Shown here: piece after piece, positions 17,214 to 25,475 of the stretch
Numbering within the stretch: position 1 is the first letter of the stretch
Layout: every line of letters starts with the position of its first letter
NCBI GenBank assembly: GCA_964556545.1
Contig: CAZKWE010000030.1
Coordinates: 1-52,154, forward strand
Reading direction: 5' to 3'
DNA length: 52,154 nucleotides
DNA from: JALSKU01 sp964556545
GTDB taxonomy: Bacteria; Campylobacterota; Campylobacteria; Campylobacterales; JALSKU01
Position numbers and translations under genes: made by a program
Notes under the pieces: model-generated
Database searches by the model: none
What the model was told of the DNA's origin: nothing
What the model saw: only the letters and a program-made list of their open reading frames with translations

Positions 17214-17334
17214 AACAATCATGTCTCAAAAATAAAATCTATGATTGTTTCTCTCGCCGACAGGCGTAGCTTTAGTGATAGGAATTTTTGCTGGAATTCA
17301 TTTCCGGCAAAAAGGAGATTTTAAGATGAAAAAA
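17213..17334 (+). repeat. Repeated hairpin/ribosome-site element, copy 1
   Basis: The core 17241-17334 runs from ATGATTGTTT to ATGAAAAAA. It has a small hairpin CGCC-GACA-GGCG (17255-17266) and a 12-bp stem with a TTCAT loop (17285-17313), with AGGAG flush against the stem base (17313-17317) and an ATG at 17326. It is 91/94 identical to copy 2. The head ATGATTGTTT pairs with AAACAATCAT at 17213-17222. The ATG opens only a short frame that runs into a terminator and antisense to rpsR, so this copy serves no evident gene. Confidence 0.8.
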
Positions 17335-17338
17335 GTAA

Positions 17339-17367
17339 ATTTAGGGTGTTTGAAAAACACCCTAAAT
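17339..17367. terminator. Bidirectional terminator between lon and rpsR
   Basis: ATTTAGGGTGTTT (17339-17351) pairs fully with AAACACCCTAAAT (17355-17367) around a GAA loop. A and T runs lie on both sides, giving a U-rich tail in the minus direction. It sits three bases from the rpsR stop and downstream of lon, where convergent transcripts must end. Confidence 0.82.
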
Positions 17368-17369
17368 AT

Positions 17370-17633
17370 TTATTTTAAAAGTTCAAACGGAGTAACGGCT
17401 ACATTTTTTCTATCTACTATATAAGGGATAAATGCAGCTTGTCTTGCTCTTTTGATAGCTTTTTCAGCCATTTCCTGGTGTCTTTTGCAATTGCCTGTTA
17501 ATCTTTTAGGCATTATCTTGTATCTTTCTGAAAGAGTTTGTTTTAAAAGACCCAAATCTTTATAATCAATCATTTCAACTTTTGCTTCACAATATTTACA
17601 ATATTTTTTTGAATATTTTCTTCTTTCTGCCAC
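17370..17633 (-). CDS. rpsR: Small-subunit ribosomal protein S18
   Basis: An 87-residue ribosomal protein, beginning AERRKYSKKYCKYCEAK after a GTG start (17633-17631). AAGGAA precedes it. A longer open frame extends upstream but is only antisense-free overlap with ssb, so the S18 start was set by family alignment and ribosome site. It has the CxxC pair (YCKYC) plus a later Cys and His (GNCKRH), like zinc-binding S18 forms. The core RLTGNCKRHQEMAEKAIKRA contacts 16S rRNA and S6. It ends the rpsF-ssb-rpsR operon. Confidence 0.95.
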   Translation of the reverse strand: MAERRKYSKKYCKYCEAKVEMIDYKDLGLLKQTLSERYKIMPKRLTGNCKRHQEMAEKAIKRARQAAFIPYIVDRKNVAVTPFELLK

Positions 17634-17655
17634 TTTTTTTCCTTTTTTATATTTT

Positions 17656-18141
17656 TTAAAATGGTATCTCTTCATCATCAAGATCAATTTCAGGTATACT
17701 TTTTTCCTGTGATGGTGAAGGGTTTGTTTTATTTGGCTGATTGTAACTTTCTTTTGGAGTATAACCTCCTTGAGCAGGAGTATTGTATGAGCTTTGAGTA
17801 TTTTGTGCCTCAGCTCTTGTCTCCATAAATTGTACCGTATCAGCCCTGACTGTATGTTTGCTTCTGTTTTGACCGTTTTGGTCAGTCCATCTATCAAGTA
17901 CGAGTCTTCCTTCGACAAGAACTTTATTCCCTTTTTTTAGATATTGGTTTACTATCTCGGCACTTCTTGCAAATGAAGTAATATCTATAAACATTACTTC
18001 TTCTTTTTTTTCATTTGTATTTCTGTCTGTCCAGCTTCTGCTTGTTGCCAAACCGAATGTTGCTACAGCAGTACCGTTTGGCAAGTATCTAAGTTCGGGA
18101 TCTCTGGTTAATCTGCCTACAAGTATGACTCTATTGTACAT
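17656..18141 (-). CDS. ssb: Single-stranded DNA-binding protein
   Basis: A 161-residue SSB with the OB fold in the first 110 residues (MYNRVILVGRLTRDPELRYLP, then GNKVLVEGRL), a Gln/Ser/Pro-rich linker, and the acidic tip EIDLDDEEIPF that recruits repair and replication partners. The order rpsF-ssb-rpsR is the widely conserved one; spacing is about 21 bp on each side. Confidence 0.97.
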   Translation of the reverse strand: MYNRVILVGRLTRDPELRYLPNGTAVATFGLATSRSWTDRNTNEKKEEVMFIDITSFARSAEIVNQYLKKGNKVLVEGRLVLDRWTDQNGQNRSKHTVRADTVQFMETRAEAQNTQSSYNTPAQGGYTPKESYNQPNKTNPSPSQEKSIPEIDLDDEEIPF

Positions 18142-18162
18142 GATGTTACCTTTTTTATAATC

Positions 18163-18573
18163 TTAAGCTTCTTTGCTCTCTTTTTTCTCTTCAGTAGAAG
18201 TTTCCGGAGTTTCAGTTTTTTCTTCAACTGTTTTATTTGTTTTCTTAACACTGTTGCAAAGTGTTTCCCAAAAAGCTATCTCTTTTTTATTTTCATATTT
18301 AACTGTCATAAATTTTATGATTTCTTCATTAAATCTTATCATTCTCTCAATTTCGGCTATAGAGCTTGACGGAGCTTTGAAGTAAATCACATAATAGTGA
18401 CCACGCTTATGTTTTTGAATTTCATATGCAAGATTTCTTGTTCCCTTATCTTCGATAACTTCAATTTGTGCATCATTTTTTGCAAGTAAATCTTTTAAAA
18501 AATCAACCTGTGAAGACTTTTCTTCATCCGTAAGAGTCGGTTTTAATATAACCAACAGTTCGTAGTGCCTCAT
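18163..18573 (-). CDS. rpsF: Small-subunit ribosomal protein S6
   Basis: A 136-residue protein beginning MRHYELLVILKPTLTDEEK. The S6 fold occupies about 1-95 (including GTRNLAYEIQKHKRGHYYVIYF), followed by an acidic Glu/Thr/Lys tail of about 40 residues. It heads the operon with ssb and rpsR, behind an AAGGAG site, a leader hairpin and a -10 element. S6 forms a dimer with S18 on the 30S platform. Confidence 0.95.
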   Translation of the reverse strand: MRHYELLVILKPTLTDEEKSSQVDFLKDLLAKNDAQIEVIEDKGTRNLAYEIQKHKRGHYYVIYFKAPSSSIAEIERMIRFNEEIIKFMTVKYENKKEIAFWETLCNSVKKTNKTVEEKTETPETSTEEKKESKEA

Positions 18574-18595
18574 TTTTTCTCCTTGTGGTTCTCTA

Positions 18596-18621
18596 ACTTT
18601 TGAATTTGGCTTTTCAAAAGT
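18596..18621 (-). promoter_or_regulatory. Hairpin in the rpsF leader (candidate S6:S18 autoregulation site)
   Basis: ACTTTTGAA and TTCAAAAGT make a 9-bp stem around an 8-base loop reading AAGCCAAA on the transcript. It lies 23 bases upstream of the rpsF start. In many bacteria the S6:S18 dimer represses its operon through a leader hairpin with exposed CC bases; the position and CC fit, but the known motif consensus was not checked. Confidence 0.4.
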
Positions 18622-18662
18622 AAGGAATTTTTTATCTCTTTGCTTTTTGCAAAGGAACGAGG

Positions 18663-18668
18663 ATTATA
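18663..18668 (-). promoter_or_regulatory. -10 element of the rpsF-ssb-rpsR operon
   Basis: A consensus TATAAT on the minus strand lies immediately after the holA stop codon and about 90 bases before rpsF. A CTTTGC/GCAAAG hairpin follows in the leader. Confidence 0.5.
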
Positions 18669-19652
18669 CTATAAAAAAGTTTGAAGTTTTATTAAAGAAG
18701 ATATAAAATATGATGTTTTATCCATATGGGTATCTGTTTTAAGTTTGAGTTCTATCTCTGATAGTTCTGCAAAAAGAGCTTTATAAACAGGTAATTTTAT
18801 CTTTATGGAAAGATCTGCTCTTTTTTTGGCCAATTGAGGAGGAAGTGCATATCCAAGAATAGCTTTTGCATCAAAATTTCCATAAGAGAGAATATAGCTG
18901 TAAAACATAAAAAGTACGGACAGATAGTTTTGAAGAGAATTAATGATAAAGATTTCATTGGCATTTGAAAATTCCAAAAATTCATTGATCAACTCTTTTA
19001 TATCTTGTTTTTTAAAAAATTTTTCCATTAAATTTTCCATATCCGATACCCCCAAGGAGAAAGAGTATTTGTCAATATCACTTATTGATATGGGTTTGTC
19101 AAGATTTTTTAGTTTTTTTAACTCTTCAAAACACAAAGATATATCCTCGTTTTCTATCTTGTACAAATGTTCTACGGCATATCTGTTTATATCAAGTTTT
19201 ATCTTTTTTGAAAAGTCAATCAGTAAATTTATCGCTTCGTAACTGTTTGGCTTAAAAAATCTTACAAAATCAGCCGATAATTTTTTATTGAAAATTTTTG
19301 CTATATCTTTGGCCTTTTTGTCATCTCCAAAATACTCAAAAAGAAAAAAACTGTTTTCATTGTTTTGAGTATTTTTCAAAAGTATTTCCAACTCTTTTTT
19401 CGGTATGGTTTTTTCTGATTTTACAATAAGTATGTTTTTGTCGCCAAAAAGAGATGATTGGGATATAAAAGTTTTTGCACTTTTGAAATCATACTCGTCA
19501 AAATAGTATCTTAACTGCTCATCTTTTGAACCGTATATGGAGGCAATTTTTTCAAGATAAGTATTTCTAAAATATGAACATTCTCCGTAAAACATTAATG
19601 ACTTCGGTAGGGAATTGTTTTGTATAAGAGCATCAAGGGCTTGTTTGTACAC
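18669..19652 (-). CDS. holA: DNA polymerase III delta subunit
   Basis: A 327-residue clamp-loader delta subunit, weakly conserved in this phylum. It begins MYKQALDALIQNNSLPKSLMFYGE and contains the HolA blocks SLFGDKNILIVKSEK and FFLFEYFGDDKKAKDI (about 70-115), then the helical region VEHLYKIENEDISLCFEELKKL and a C-terminal collar domain (about 210-327). No P-loop is present, as expected. It lies 12 bp after rnr and just ahead of the rpsF promoter. Confidence 0.85.
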   Translation of the reverse strand: MYKQALDALIQNNSLPKSLMFYGECSYFRNTYLEKIASIYGSKDEQLRYYFDEYDFKSAKTFISQSSLFGDKNILIVKSEKTIPKKELEILLKNTQNNENSFFLFEYFGDDKKAKDIAKIFNKKLSADFVRFFKPNSYEAINLLIDFSKKIKLDINRYAVEHLYKIENEDISLCFEELKKLKNLDKPISISDIDKYSFSLGVSDMENLMEKFFKKQDIKELINEFLEFSNANEIFIINSLQNYLSVLFMFYSYILSYGNFDAKAILGYALPPQLAKKRADLSIKIKLPVYKALFAELSEIELKLKTDTHMDKTSYFISSLIKLQTFL

Positions 19653-19664
19653 GAAATTCCTCCA

Positions 19665-21614
19665 TTATTTTATCCCTTCTCTTTCTACTTCGGTTATATC
19701 TCCTATAATCTTTGTTGTGGCTATATCCGATCCTATAATTCTTATATCAACTTTTTCAAGAAATTCAACATCATTTTGCATAAGATGAACCCTGGCTCCT
19801 TCTATATCATCCTCTACAGTTGCTATAGGCATGGAGTGAGTGCTTGTTATAACAGCTTTGAAAATTTCATCAATATTTTCTTTAGCCCATCTGGCATATT
19901 TTCTATCCATAAAATCATATGCAACTTTGTCGCTTTCTCTTTCAAGTTCACTCAGTCTTTCGCATAACGGTTCTATATCTTTTAACAAAAATTCTTTAAG
20001 TTTATTATCTTTTCTTATGATGCTTTTTAAGAGCCTGTGAAGAGTCAAGTCACTGTATCTTCTAATAGGCGAAGTAAAATGGGTATATCTTTGAAATCCA
20101 AGTCCGAAATGTCCTGTATTGTTTGCACTGTAGTGTGCTTGTTTTTGGGCTCTTATGATAAGCATATCTACCATTTCCAAAAGATTCATTTCTTTTGCTT
20201 TTTTTTGGATTTCCGTTATGAGAGAATGTATATCGGTTTTAAATTTGACAAATATGCCAAGTTGGGCAACTTGCTCTAAAAGTTTTGCTATATCATCATA
20301 CGAGGGAGGTTCGTGAGTTCTAAAGATACCGTAATCTATCATTTTTGCCGCGGCTTTATTGGCTAAAAGCATACACTCTTCTATAAGCGAATGAGAAGGA
20401 GTTTGGGTTTCTTTATAGGTTTTTATCAGATTTTGCTTGCCGTCAAGTTCCATTCTTATATCGCTTGTATGAAAATCAAATCCCTTTTGCAATCTTTTTT
20501 TTCGTATTTTTTTGGTCAATTCATTAAGAGGCAGCAAATAAGACACCAATTCATTATCCTCTTTTCTTTTGCTTGCTTTGCTTTGAAGAATTTTATCTAC
20601 TTCTTCATAATTAAATCTTCTTTTTGAGTTTATGATGGTTTCTAAAAGTTCCTCATTTGTAACTTCAAGTGTTTTCGGGTCGATTGTTATCTTGTATGTA
20701 AAAGTAAGTCTGTCTTCATTTGGTTTGAGAGAGCATATATTTTCACTAAGAGCTCTTGGAAGCATCGGTATGGATTTGTGGGGAAAATATATGGAAAACC
20801 CTCTTAATTTTGCTTCTTTGTCTATACTGCCTTTATAAAATACATACTCACTTACATCAGCTATGGCAACATAGATGGTAAAGTTTTTTTTATCAAAATA
20901 GATCGCATCATCAAAATCTTTCGCACTGATGGGATCTATGGTGCAAAAAGGCAGATTTGTAAGATCAGTTCTGTTCGGGTACATACTTTTATCTACAAAA
21001 TCACCAAAACTTTTTGCCTCAAGCTCACTTTTTTTATCAAACTCTTCTTTTTTGTCATATATGGCAAGAGAAATTTTTTCATCGACTTTCGGATCATCCA
21101 AAACACCGAGAACTTCTGAAATTGTTCCGGTTTTTGCGTCAATTTTCAAAACAGTTTTGAAAGGCAGTTTTTTTAGTGATTTTTGTGATGCCGTTATAAA
21201 GCTTTGAAGTCCTGTTTTTATGTTTATACCTAGTATTTTACCGTTTATATTTTTTGTATAGACTACATGATAATTGTCTTTTTTCTTTACAATATAAACT
21301 ATTTTCGCTTTAGGTCTTCCATAATTTGAATAAACTCTTTTTGCCAAAACAAGATCACCTTTGGCGGAGTTTAACAAATCTTTTTCTTCTATAAGCAAAT
21401 CTTTGACTTTTTTGGGAGATATAACCTCTAAAAATCCGGTATTTGATCTGTTTATATCCAAAGCCCCAAATCTATAATCCGGATGAAGCTTATATATGTT
21501 TTTGTGTTGTTTTAAAGCCTTAAATTTTGAGAGATCGTTTATAAGATAGCTTAAATCCTTGGGTATATCTTTTTTTTCTATACCTTTTGTAAGTTTGTAT
21601 AAAAATTCTCTCAC
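19665..21614 (-). CDS. rnr: Ribonuclease R (RNB-family exoribonuclease)
   Basis: A 649-residue 3'-5' exoribonuclease. The RNB catalytic core (about 210-555) begins with TIDPISAKDFDDAI, whose Asp cluster binds magnesium, and includes FPHKSIPMLPRALSENICSLKP and HYTSPIRRYSDL-type sequence (HFTSPIRRYSDLTLHR). Cold-shock-like RNA-binding domains precede it. The C-terminal S1 part is short, as in the compact RNase R of Helicobacter. The start is GTG, overlapping the HDOD gene's stop by four bases. Confidence 0.94.
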   Translation of the reverse strand: MREFLYKLTKGIEKKDIPKDLSYLINDLSKFKALKQHKNIYKLHPDYRFGALDINRSNTGFLEVISPKKVKDLLIEEKDLLNSAKGDLVLAKRVYSNYGRPKAKIVYIVKKKDNYHVVYTKNINGKILGINIKTGLQSFITASQKSLKKLPFKTVLKIDAKTGTISEVLGVLDDPKVDEKISLAIYDKKEEFDKKSELEAKSFGDFVDKSMYPNRTDLTNLPFCTIDPISAKDFDDAIYFDKKNFTIYVAIADVSEYVFYKGSIDKEAKLRGFSIYFPHKSIPMLPRALSENICSLKPNEDRLTFTYKITIDPKTLEVTNEELLETIINSKRRFNYEEVDKILQSKASKRKEDNELVSYLLPLNELTKKIRKKRLQKGFDFHTSDIRMELDGKQNLIKTYKETQTPSHSLIEECMLLANKAAAKMIDYGIFRTHEPPSYDDIAKLLEQVAQLGIFVKFKTDIHSLITEIQKKAKEMNLLEMVDMLIIRAQKQAHYSANNTGHFGLGFQRYTHFTSPIRRYSDLTLHRLLKSIIRKDNKLKEFLLKDIEPLCERLSELERESDKVAYDFMDRKYARWAKENIDEIFKAVITSTHSMPIATVEDDIEGARVHLMQNDVEFLEKVDIRIIGSDIATTKIIGDITEVEREGIK

Positions 21615-22423
21615 CCGTTGACACTCTCCACAGCCCTGACAAATTTTTCTCTTTCAAGTCCGTATTCGTCTATAGTTTCATAAGCCTCTTTTAAACCTTC
21701 CGGTTTAAATCTTCCTGCCGTATTGATACTGTTTAATACCACATTTAAAGCTATTGCATAATTTTTACTGTTATCATCGGCTTTTTCAATGTTTAAGGCA
21801 TATCTTATGGCATTTACAATTTTTGGTTCAAGATTCCAATGTTCTAGTATGGAAGCGGTAATTTCTTCCCCGCTTATGTTTAAATACTCTTCTTCCAAAC
21901 TTGAAATCTCGGAAGCAGTTTTTCTATTTTGAAGTTCGGCTTTGAAATCTTCCGTCTTTCCCTCTTCCTTTAATTCGTCAGCAAGTATGATTCTGCCAAT
22001 TTCAATCAAAAAAGATGCCGGCATAAGAACATCCATCATTTCTCTGTTTACTTTTGAATACCACGAAAACATAAGAGCATTTTGTGATAAACTTGTATTT
22101 AAAAACTGCTCTTTGCTTAAACCGTAGGGAGACATGTCTATTTTTATGCTTGTTTGCATCATTGAAGCCAGTACAAATCCCCTTATGGTAGCCATACCAA
22201 AGAGAGATATAGCCTGATTTATACTTTTAATTTCTCTGCTAAATCCGTAAAGAGGTGAATTTGTTGCTTTTAGTATATTGGCTGTAAGCATCGGATCTTT
22301 TTCAACCACATTTGTCAACTCTCTAAGAGAACTGTTTTTTCTGGAAGTAATCTCTTGTACTTTCATTACTGTCTCATCCAGCGGCGGAAAGTTTTTTACT
22401 CTTTTTATAAGTGTTTCATCCAT
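21611..22423 (-). CDS. HDOD-domain signalling protein
   Basis: A 270-residue protein consisting of one HDOD domain: FPPLDETVMKVQEIT at the N-terminus, then VVEKDPMLTANILKATNSP and INQAISLFGMATIRGFVLAS. HDOD proteins are HD-domain relatives without the catalytic HD pair and serve in signalling and stress control; partner unknown. The four-base GTGA overlap with rnr makes the two one operon and suggests a role connected with RNA decay or stress, which is inference. It is the second HDOD protein in the window. Confidence 0.88.
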   Translation of the reverse strand: MDETLIKRVKNFPPLDETVMKVQEITSRKNSSLRELTNVVEKDPMLTANILKATNSPLYGFSREIKSINQAISLFGMATIRGFVLASMMQTSIKIDMSPYGLSKEQFLNTSLSQNALMFSWYSKVNREMMDVLMPASFLIEIGRIILADELKEEGKTEDFKAELQNRKTASEISSLEEEYLNISGEEITASILEHWNLEPKIVNAIRYALNIEKADDNSKNYAIALNVVLNSINTAGRFKPEGLKEAYETIDEYGLEREKFVRAVESVNG

Positions 22424-22534
22424 GTTTTTTTCCTAAAATAACTTTTTTGTAACTTAGAGGTGCTCTTAACTGCATAATTTTATCTTTAAAAAGTTTATAT
22501 TTTGCTTTTAAATACATATAAAGTAAAGATTTTG

Positions 22535-22540
22535 TAAAAT
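22535..22540 (+). promoter_or_regulatory. -10-like element for ilvC
   Basis: TAAAAT lies 27 bases before the ilvC ATG, with GAAGGA as the ribosome site. The gap is shared with the divergent HDOD gene. No -35 or leader-peptide attenuator is seen. Confidence 0.35.
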
Positions 22541-22567
22541 ATCAAAAATTATTTAGAAGGATGAAAA

Positions 22568-23590
22568 ATGTCATTAAATGTTTATTATGATAAAGACTGC
22601 GATTTATCATTGATAAAAGGCAAAAAAGTTGCCATGATCGGATTTGGCTCTCAAGGCCATGCACATGCGGAAAATCTAAGAGATAACGGTGTGAATGTGG
22701 TAGTAGGTTTAAAAAAGGGCGGAAAATCATGGAAAAAAGCTGAAGCAAAAGGATTTGATGTTTTTGAAGTAAGCGATGCCGTCAAAGATGCTGATGTGGT
22801 TATGATACTTTTACCCGATGAAACCCAAAAATCAGTCTATGACAATGAGATAGCCCCAAACTTAAAAAGCGGTGCAACTATAGCTTTTGCTCATGGGTTC
22901 AACATACACTACGGAAGAATAAGACCGGCAGATGATATCAATGTTATGATGGTTGCTCCAAAAGCTCCCGGCCACACTGTAAGAAGCGAGTTTGTGCGAG
23001 GAGGAGGAGTACCTGATCTTATAGCGGTTTTTCAAGATCCAAGCGGCAATACAAAAGAGTTGGCTCTTTCATATGCTTCCGGTATAGGCGGTGGAAGAAC
23101 TGCAATCATAGAGACAACTTTCAAAGATGAAACCGAAACAGATCTTTTTGGAGAACAGGCTGTACTTTGCGGAGGATTGACTTCACTTATAAAAGCCGGA
23201 TTTGAGACTTTAACTGAAGCTGGATATCCACCTGAAATGGCTTATTTTGAGTGCTTGCATGAAATGAAACTGATAGTTGATCTGGTATTTGAAGGCGGAC
23301 TTGCCGAGATGAGATACTCTATCAGCAATACAGCTGAGTATGGTGATATGGTAAGTGGTCCGAGAGTTATCAACGAAGAATCCAAGAAAGCTATGAAAGC
23401 TATACTTGCTGAAATTCAAAACGGTAAATTTGCCAAAGACTTTATACTTGAAGGCGAGAGCGGGTATCCGAGAATGACAGCAGAGAGAAATATGCTAAAA
23501 GCTCACCCTATAGAAAAAACAGGTGTTAAGCTAAGAGCTATGATGCCATGGATAAAATCAAACAAATTGGTTGATGAAGATAAAAATTAG
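22568..23590 (+). CDS. ilvC: Ketol-acid reductoisomerase
   Basis: A 340-residue class I enzyme of isoleucine and valine synthesis, converting acetolactate or acetohydroxybutyrate to the dihydroxy acid. The dinucleotide fold has GFGSQGHAHAENLRDNG; the cofactor loop reads VVGLKKGGKSWKKA, whose lysines and serine fit NADPH. The metal-binding core includes DLFGEQAVLCGG and the YEPEMAYFE-type block (PPEMAYFECLHEMK), and the C-terminal SNTAEYGD. It is monocistronic, bounded by a terminator hairpin. Confidence 0.97.
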   Translation: MSLNVYYDKDCDLSLIKGKKVAMIGFGSQGHAHAENLRDNGVNVVVGLKKGGKSWKKAEAKGFDVFEVSDAVKDADVVMILLPDETQKSVYDNEIAPNLKSGATIAFAHGFNIHYGRIRPADDINVMMVAPKAPGHTVRSEFVRGGGVPDLIAVFQDPSGNTKELALSYASGIGGGRTAIIETTFKDETETDLFGEQAVLCGGLTSLIKAGFETLTEAGYPPEMAYFECLHEMKLIVDLVFEGGLAEMRYSISNTAEYGDMVSGPRVINEESKKAMKAILAEIQNGKFAKDFILEGESGYPRMTAERNMLKAHPIEKTGVKLRAMMPWIKSNKLVDEDKN

Positions 23591-23594
23591 TATC

Positions 23595-23620
23595 ATTACA
23601 GGGCATAACCGCCCTGTAAT
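23595..23620 (+). terminator. Terminator after ilvC
   Basis: ATTACAGGGC pairs with GCCCTGTAAT (10 bp) around ATAACC, followed by TTATCT. It starts four bases after the ilvC stop. The T-tail is short, so termination may be partial, allowing readthrough into the next gene. Confidence 0.65.
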
Positions 23621-23638
23621 TTATCTAAGAAAACTCAA

Positions 23639-24730
23639 ATGACAAAAAAAAGAAAATCCAAAAGAAAATCCAAAAAAAATATAACTTTCTGGCAAAAATA
23701 CAAAAAGTTGTTTTATCTGTTTTTGATAACAATTTTAGCTGTTTTTCTGATATATGGAAGTTTTAGTAGTATAAAAACTTTTTTCGTATCAAATTTCGTA
23801 TCAAAAAAATCTGATAAAAAATCATATCCAAGTAGAGAGCTTCTGGATAAAATGAATAAAATGCTAAAAGAAGAAAAAGCAAAAGTTGATATATTGAAAA
23901 AAGAGTTGACAAAAGCAAAAAAAATCCCAAAAAAATCCCAAAAAAATAGAATAAAATCCAAAAGTATTCTCTCGTCCGAAGCTGTTGATTATAAAAAAAG
24001 TTTGGAAAAATATGAAAATATCAAACCGAATAAAAAAGAAACAACTTTTTTAATACATTCAAAAAAGCCTCTTTTGGCTATCATTATAGATGATGTCTCT
24101 TTTTCTTCCGAAGTTAAAAAGATAAAAGCATTGCCTTTTAAAGTGACTCCTTCATTTTTTCCTCCCACCAAAAAGCATCCGCATACTCCACAGCTTGCCG
24201 AAGAGTTTGATTTTTATATGGTACATTTACCGCTTGAAGCTGTTCGGTATCCTCATCCTGAGCCTAAAACACTTACAATCAACGATACCCAAAATGTAAT
24301 AAATGAGCGTATAAAAAATATAAAAAAATGGTTCCCGAGAGATAAATTTCTAAATAATCATACAGGAAGTACATTTACCTCCGATTATAATTCTATGATA
24401 AAACTTTATAAGGCTTTAGACAGATATAATTTGATTTTTGTAGACAGTAGAACAAGTGCGGCTACTGTTGCCCCGAAAGTAGCTTTAAAATTACATAAAA
24501 AATTATTAAGCAGAGATATTTTTATAGACAATATCGCAGATATTTCATATATACAAAACCAACTGAAAAAAGCGGTGGCCAAAGCAAAACAAAAAGGTTT
24601 TGCTATAGCTATAGGTCATCCTCATTCAAAAACTTTACAAGCTCTTAGTATGTCTGTTTCACTCTTTAAAGATGTTAAATTAGTTTATTTAAGTACTATT
24701 TATGCAAGTATTAAAACAAATTCCAAATGA
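23639..24730 (+). CDS. Divergent polysaccharide deacetylase (YibQ family)
   Basis: A 363-residue protein: a Lys-rich start, one membrane segment (LFYLFLITILAVFLIYGSF, about 28-48), a Lys/Glu-rich coiled stretch (about 65-120), and a C-terminal divergent deacetylase fold (about 145-360), with LAIIIDDVSF, FYMVHLPLEA, NNHTGSTFTSD and FAIAIGHPHSKTLQAL. The IDD, NHxGS and GHPH motifs are those of the DUF610/YibQ family. It is expected to be anchored in the inner membrane facing the periplasm; the glycan acted on is unknown. It overlaps dprA by 29 bases. Confidence 0.86.
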   Translation: MTKKRKSKRKSKKNITFWQKYKKLFYLFLITILAVFLIYGSFSSIKTFFVSNFVSKKSDKKSYPSRELLDKMNKMLKEEKAKVDILKKELTKAKKIPKKSQKNRIKSKSILSSEAVDYKKSLEKYENIKPNKKETTFLIHSKKPLLAIIIDDVSFSSEVKKIKALPFKVTPSFFPPTKKHPHTPQLAEEFDFYMVHLPLEAVRYPHPEPKTLTINDTQNVINERIKNIKKWFPRDKFLNNHTGSTFTSDYNSMIKLYKALDRYNLIFVDSRTSAATVAPKVALKLHKKLLSRDIFIDNIADISYIQNQLKKAVAKAKQKGFAIAIGHPHSKTLQALSMSVSLFKDVKLVYLSTIYASIKTNSK

Positions 24731-25475
24731 ATTAGAGTCTTTAAAAACTCCTTTAAAAAAACTTTATTATAAAGGAGATATTTCTCTTTTAGAAAAAAGA
24801 AAAATTGCAATAGTAGGAAGCAGAAGACCTATAAATTACACCAAAACAGTTACTTATGAATTGGCAAAAAAACTTTCAGATTCAGGGATTTGTATAGTAA
24901 GCGGTGCCGCAATGGGAGTTGATGTCATAGCTCATAGGGGAGCAGGAAGTGCCAATACTATAGCAGTAATGGGAAATGGTTTATACCACAGATATCCAAA
25001 AATAAATAATAATACAATAAAAGAGATGGAAGAAAATGGGCTTGTGATTAGTCGGTTTGAACCTGATTTTAAGGCAACTGCGTGGAGTTTTGTTGTCAGA
25101 AATGAAATTATTGTTGCTTTAAGTGAAGCGATTATAATAACTCAGGCTGATTTAAAAAGCGGATCACTAAGAAGTGCAGAGTTTGCCTTAAAACACGATA
25201 AACCGATATATGTTTTGCCTCATAGACTAAATGAGAGTAAAGGAACAAATTTACTCTTAAAAGAGGGAAAAGCAATCGCAATATATGATATAGATGAATT
25301 TGTAAAAAAATTTGATACGAAAAAGGATATCAAAATAGAGAAAGATGAATTTTATGAGTTTTGTAAAAATTTTCCAAGATATGAAGATGCATTAAAATTG
25401 TATGGAGATAAAGTTTTTGAAGCTGAACTTGAAGGGAAAATAGTAGTACAAAACGGTAAAGTAAGAATAGTATGA
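24702..25475 (+). CDS. dprA: DNA-processing protein DprA
   Basis: A 257-residue Rossmann-type single-strand DNA-binding protein that hands incoming DNA to RecA during transformation. The core shows IAIVGSRRP, IVSGAAMGVDVIAHRGA, TIAVMGNGLYHRYP and ITQADLKSGSLRSAEFAL. It lacks the N-terminal SAM and the C-terminal winged-helix extras and is close to the minimal form of this phylum. The start is inside the preceding gene. It implies natural competence is possible. Confidence 0.92.
   Translation: MQVLKQIPNELESLKTPLKKLYYKGDISLLEKRKIAIVGSRRPINYTKTVTYELAKKLSDSGICIVSGAAMGVDVIAHRGAGSANTIAVMGNGLYHRYPKINNNTIKEMEENGLVISRFEPDFKATAWSFVVRNEIIVALSEAIIITQADLKSGSLRSAEFALKHDKPIYVLPHRLNESKGTNLLLKEGKAIAIYDIDEFVKKFDTKKDIKIEKDEFYEFCKNFPRYEDALKLYGDKVFEAELEGKIVVQNGKVRIV

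Noticed and set aside
17285..17313. The long hairpin of the repeated element as an intrinsic terminator
   Set aside because: The stem is followed by A and not T on both strands and sits directly before a ribosome site.
17634..17918. Upstream extension of the rpsR open frame to a 182-residue protein
   Set aside because: The extra part lies wholly over ssb in another frame; family length and a ribosome site set the start at the GTG 17633.
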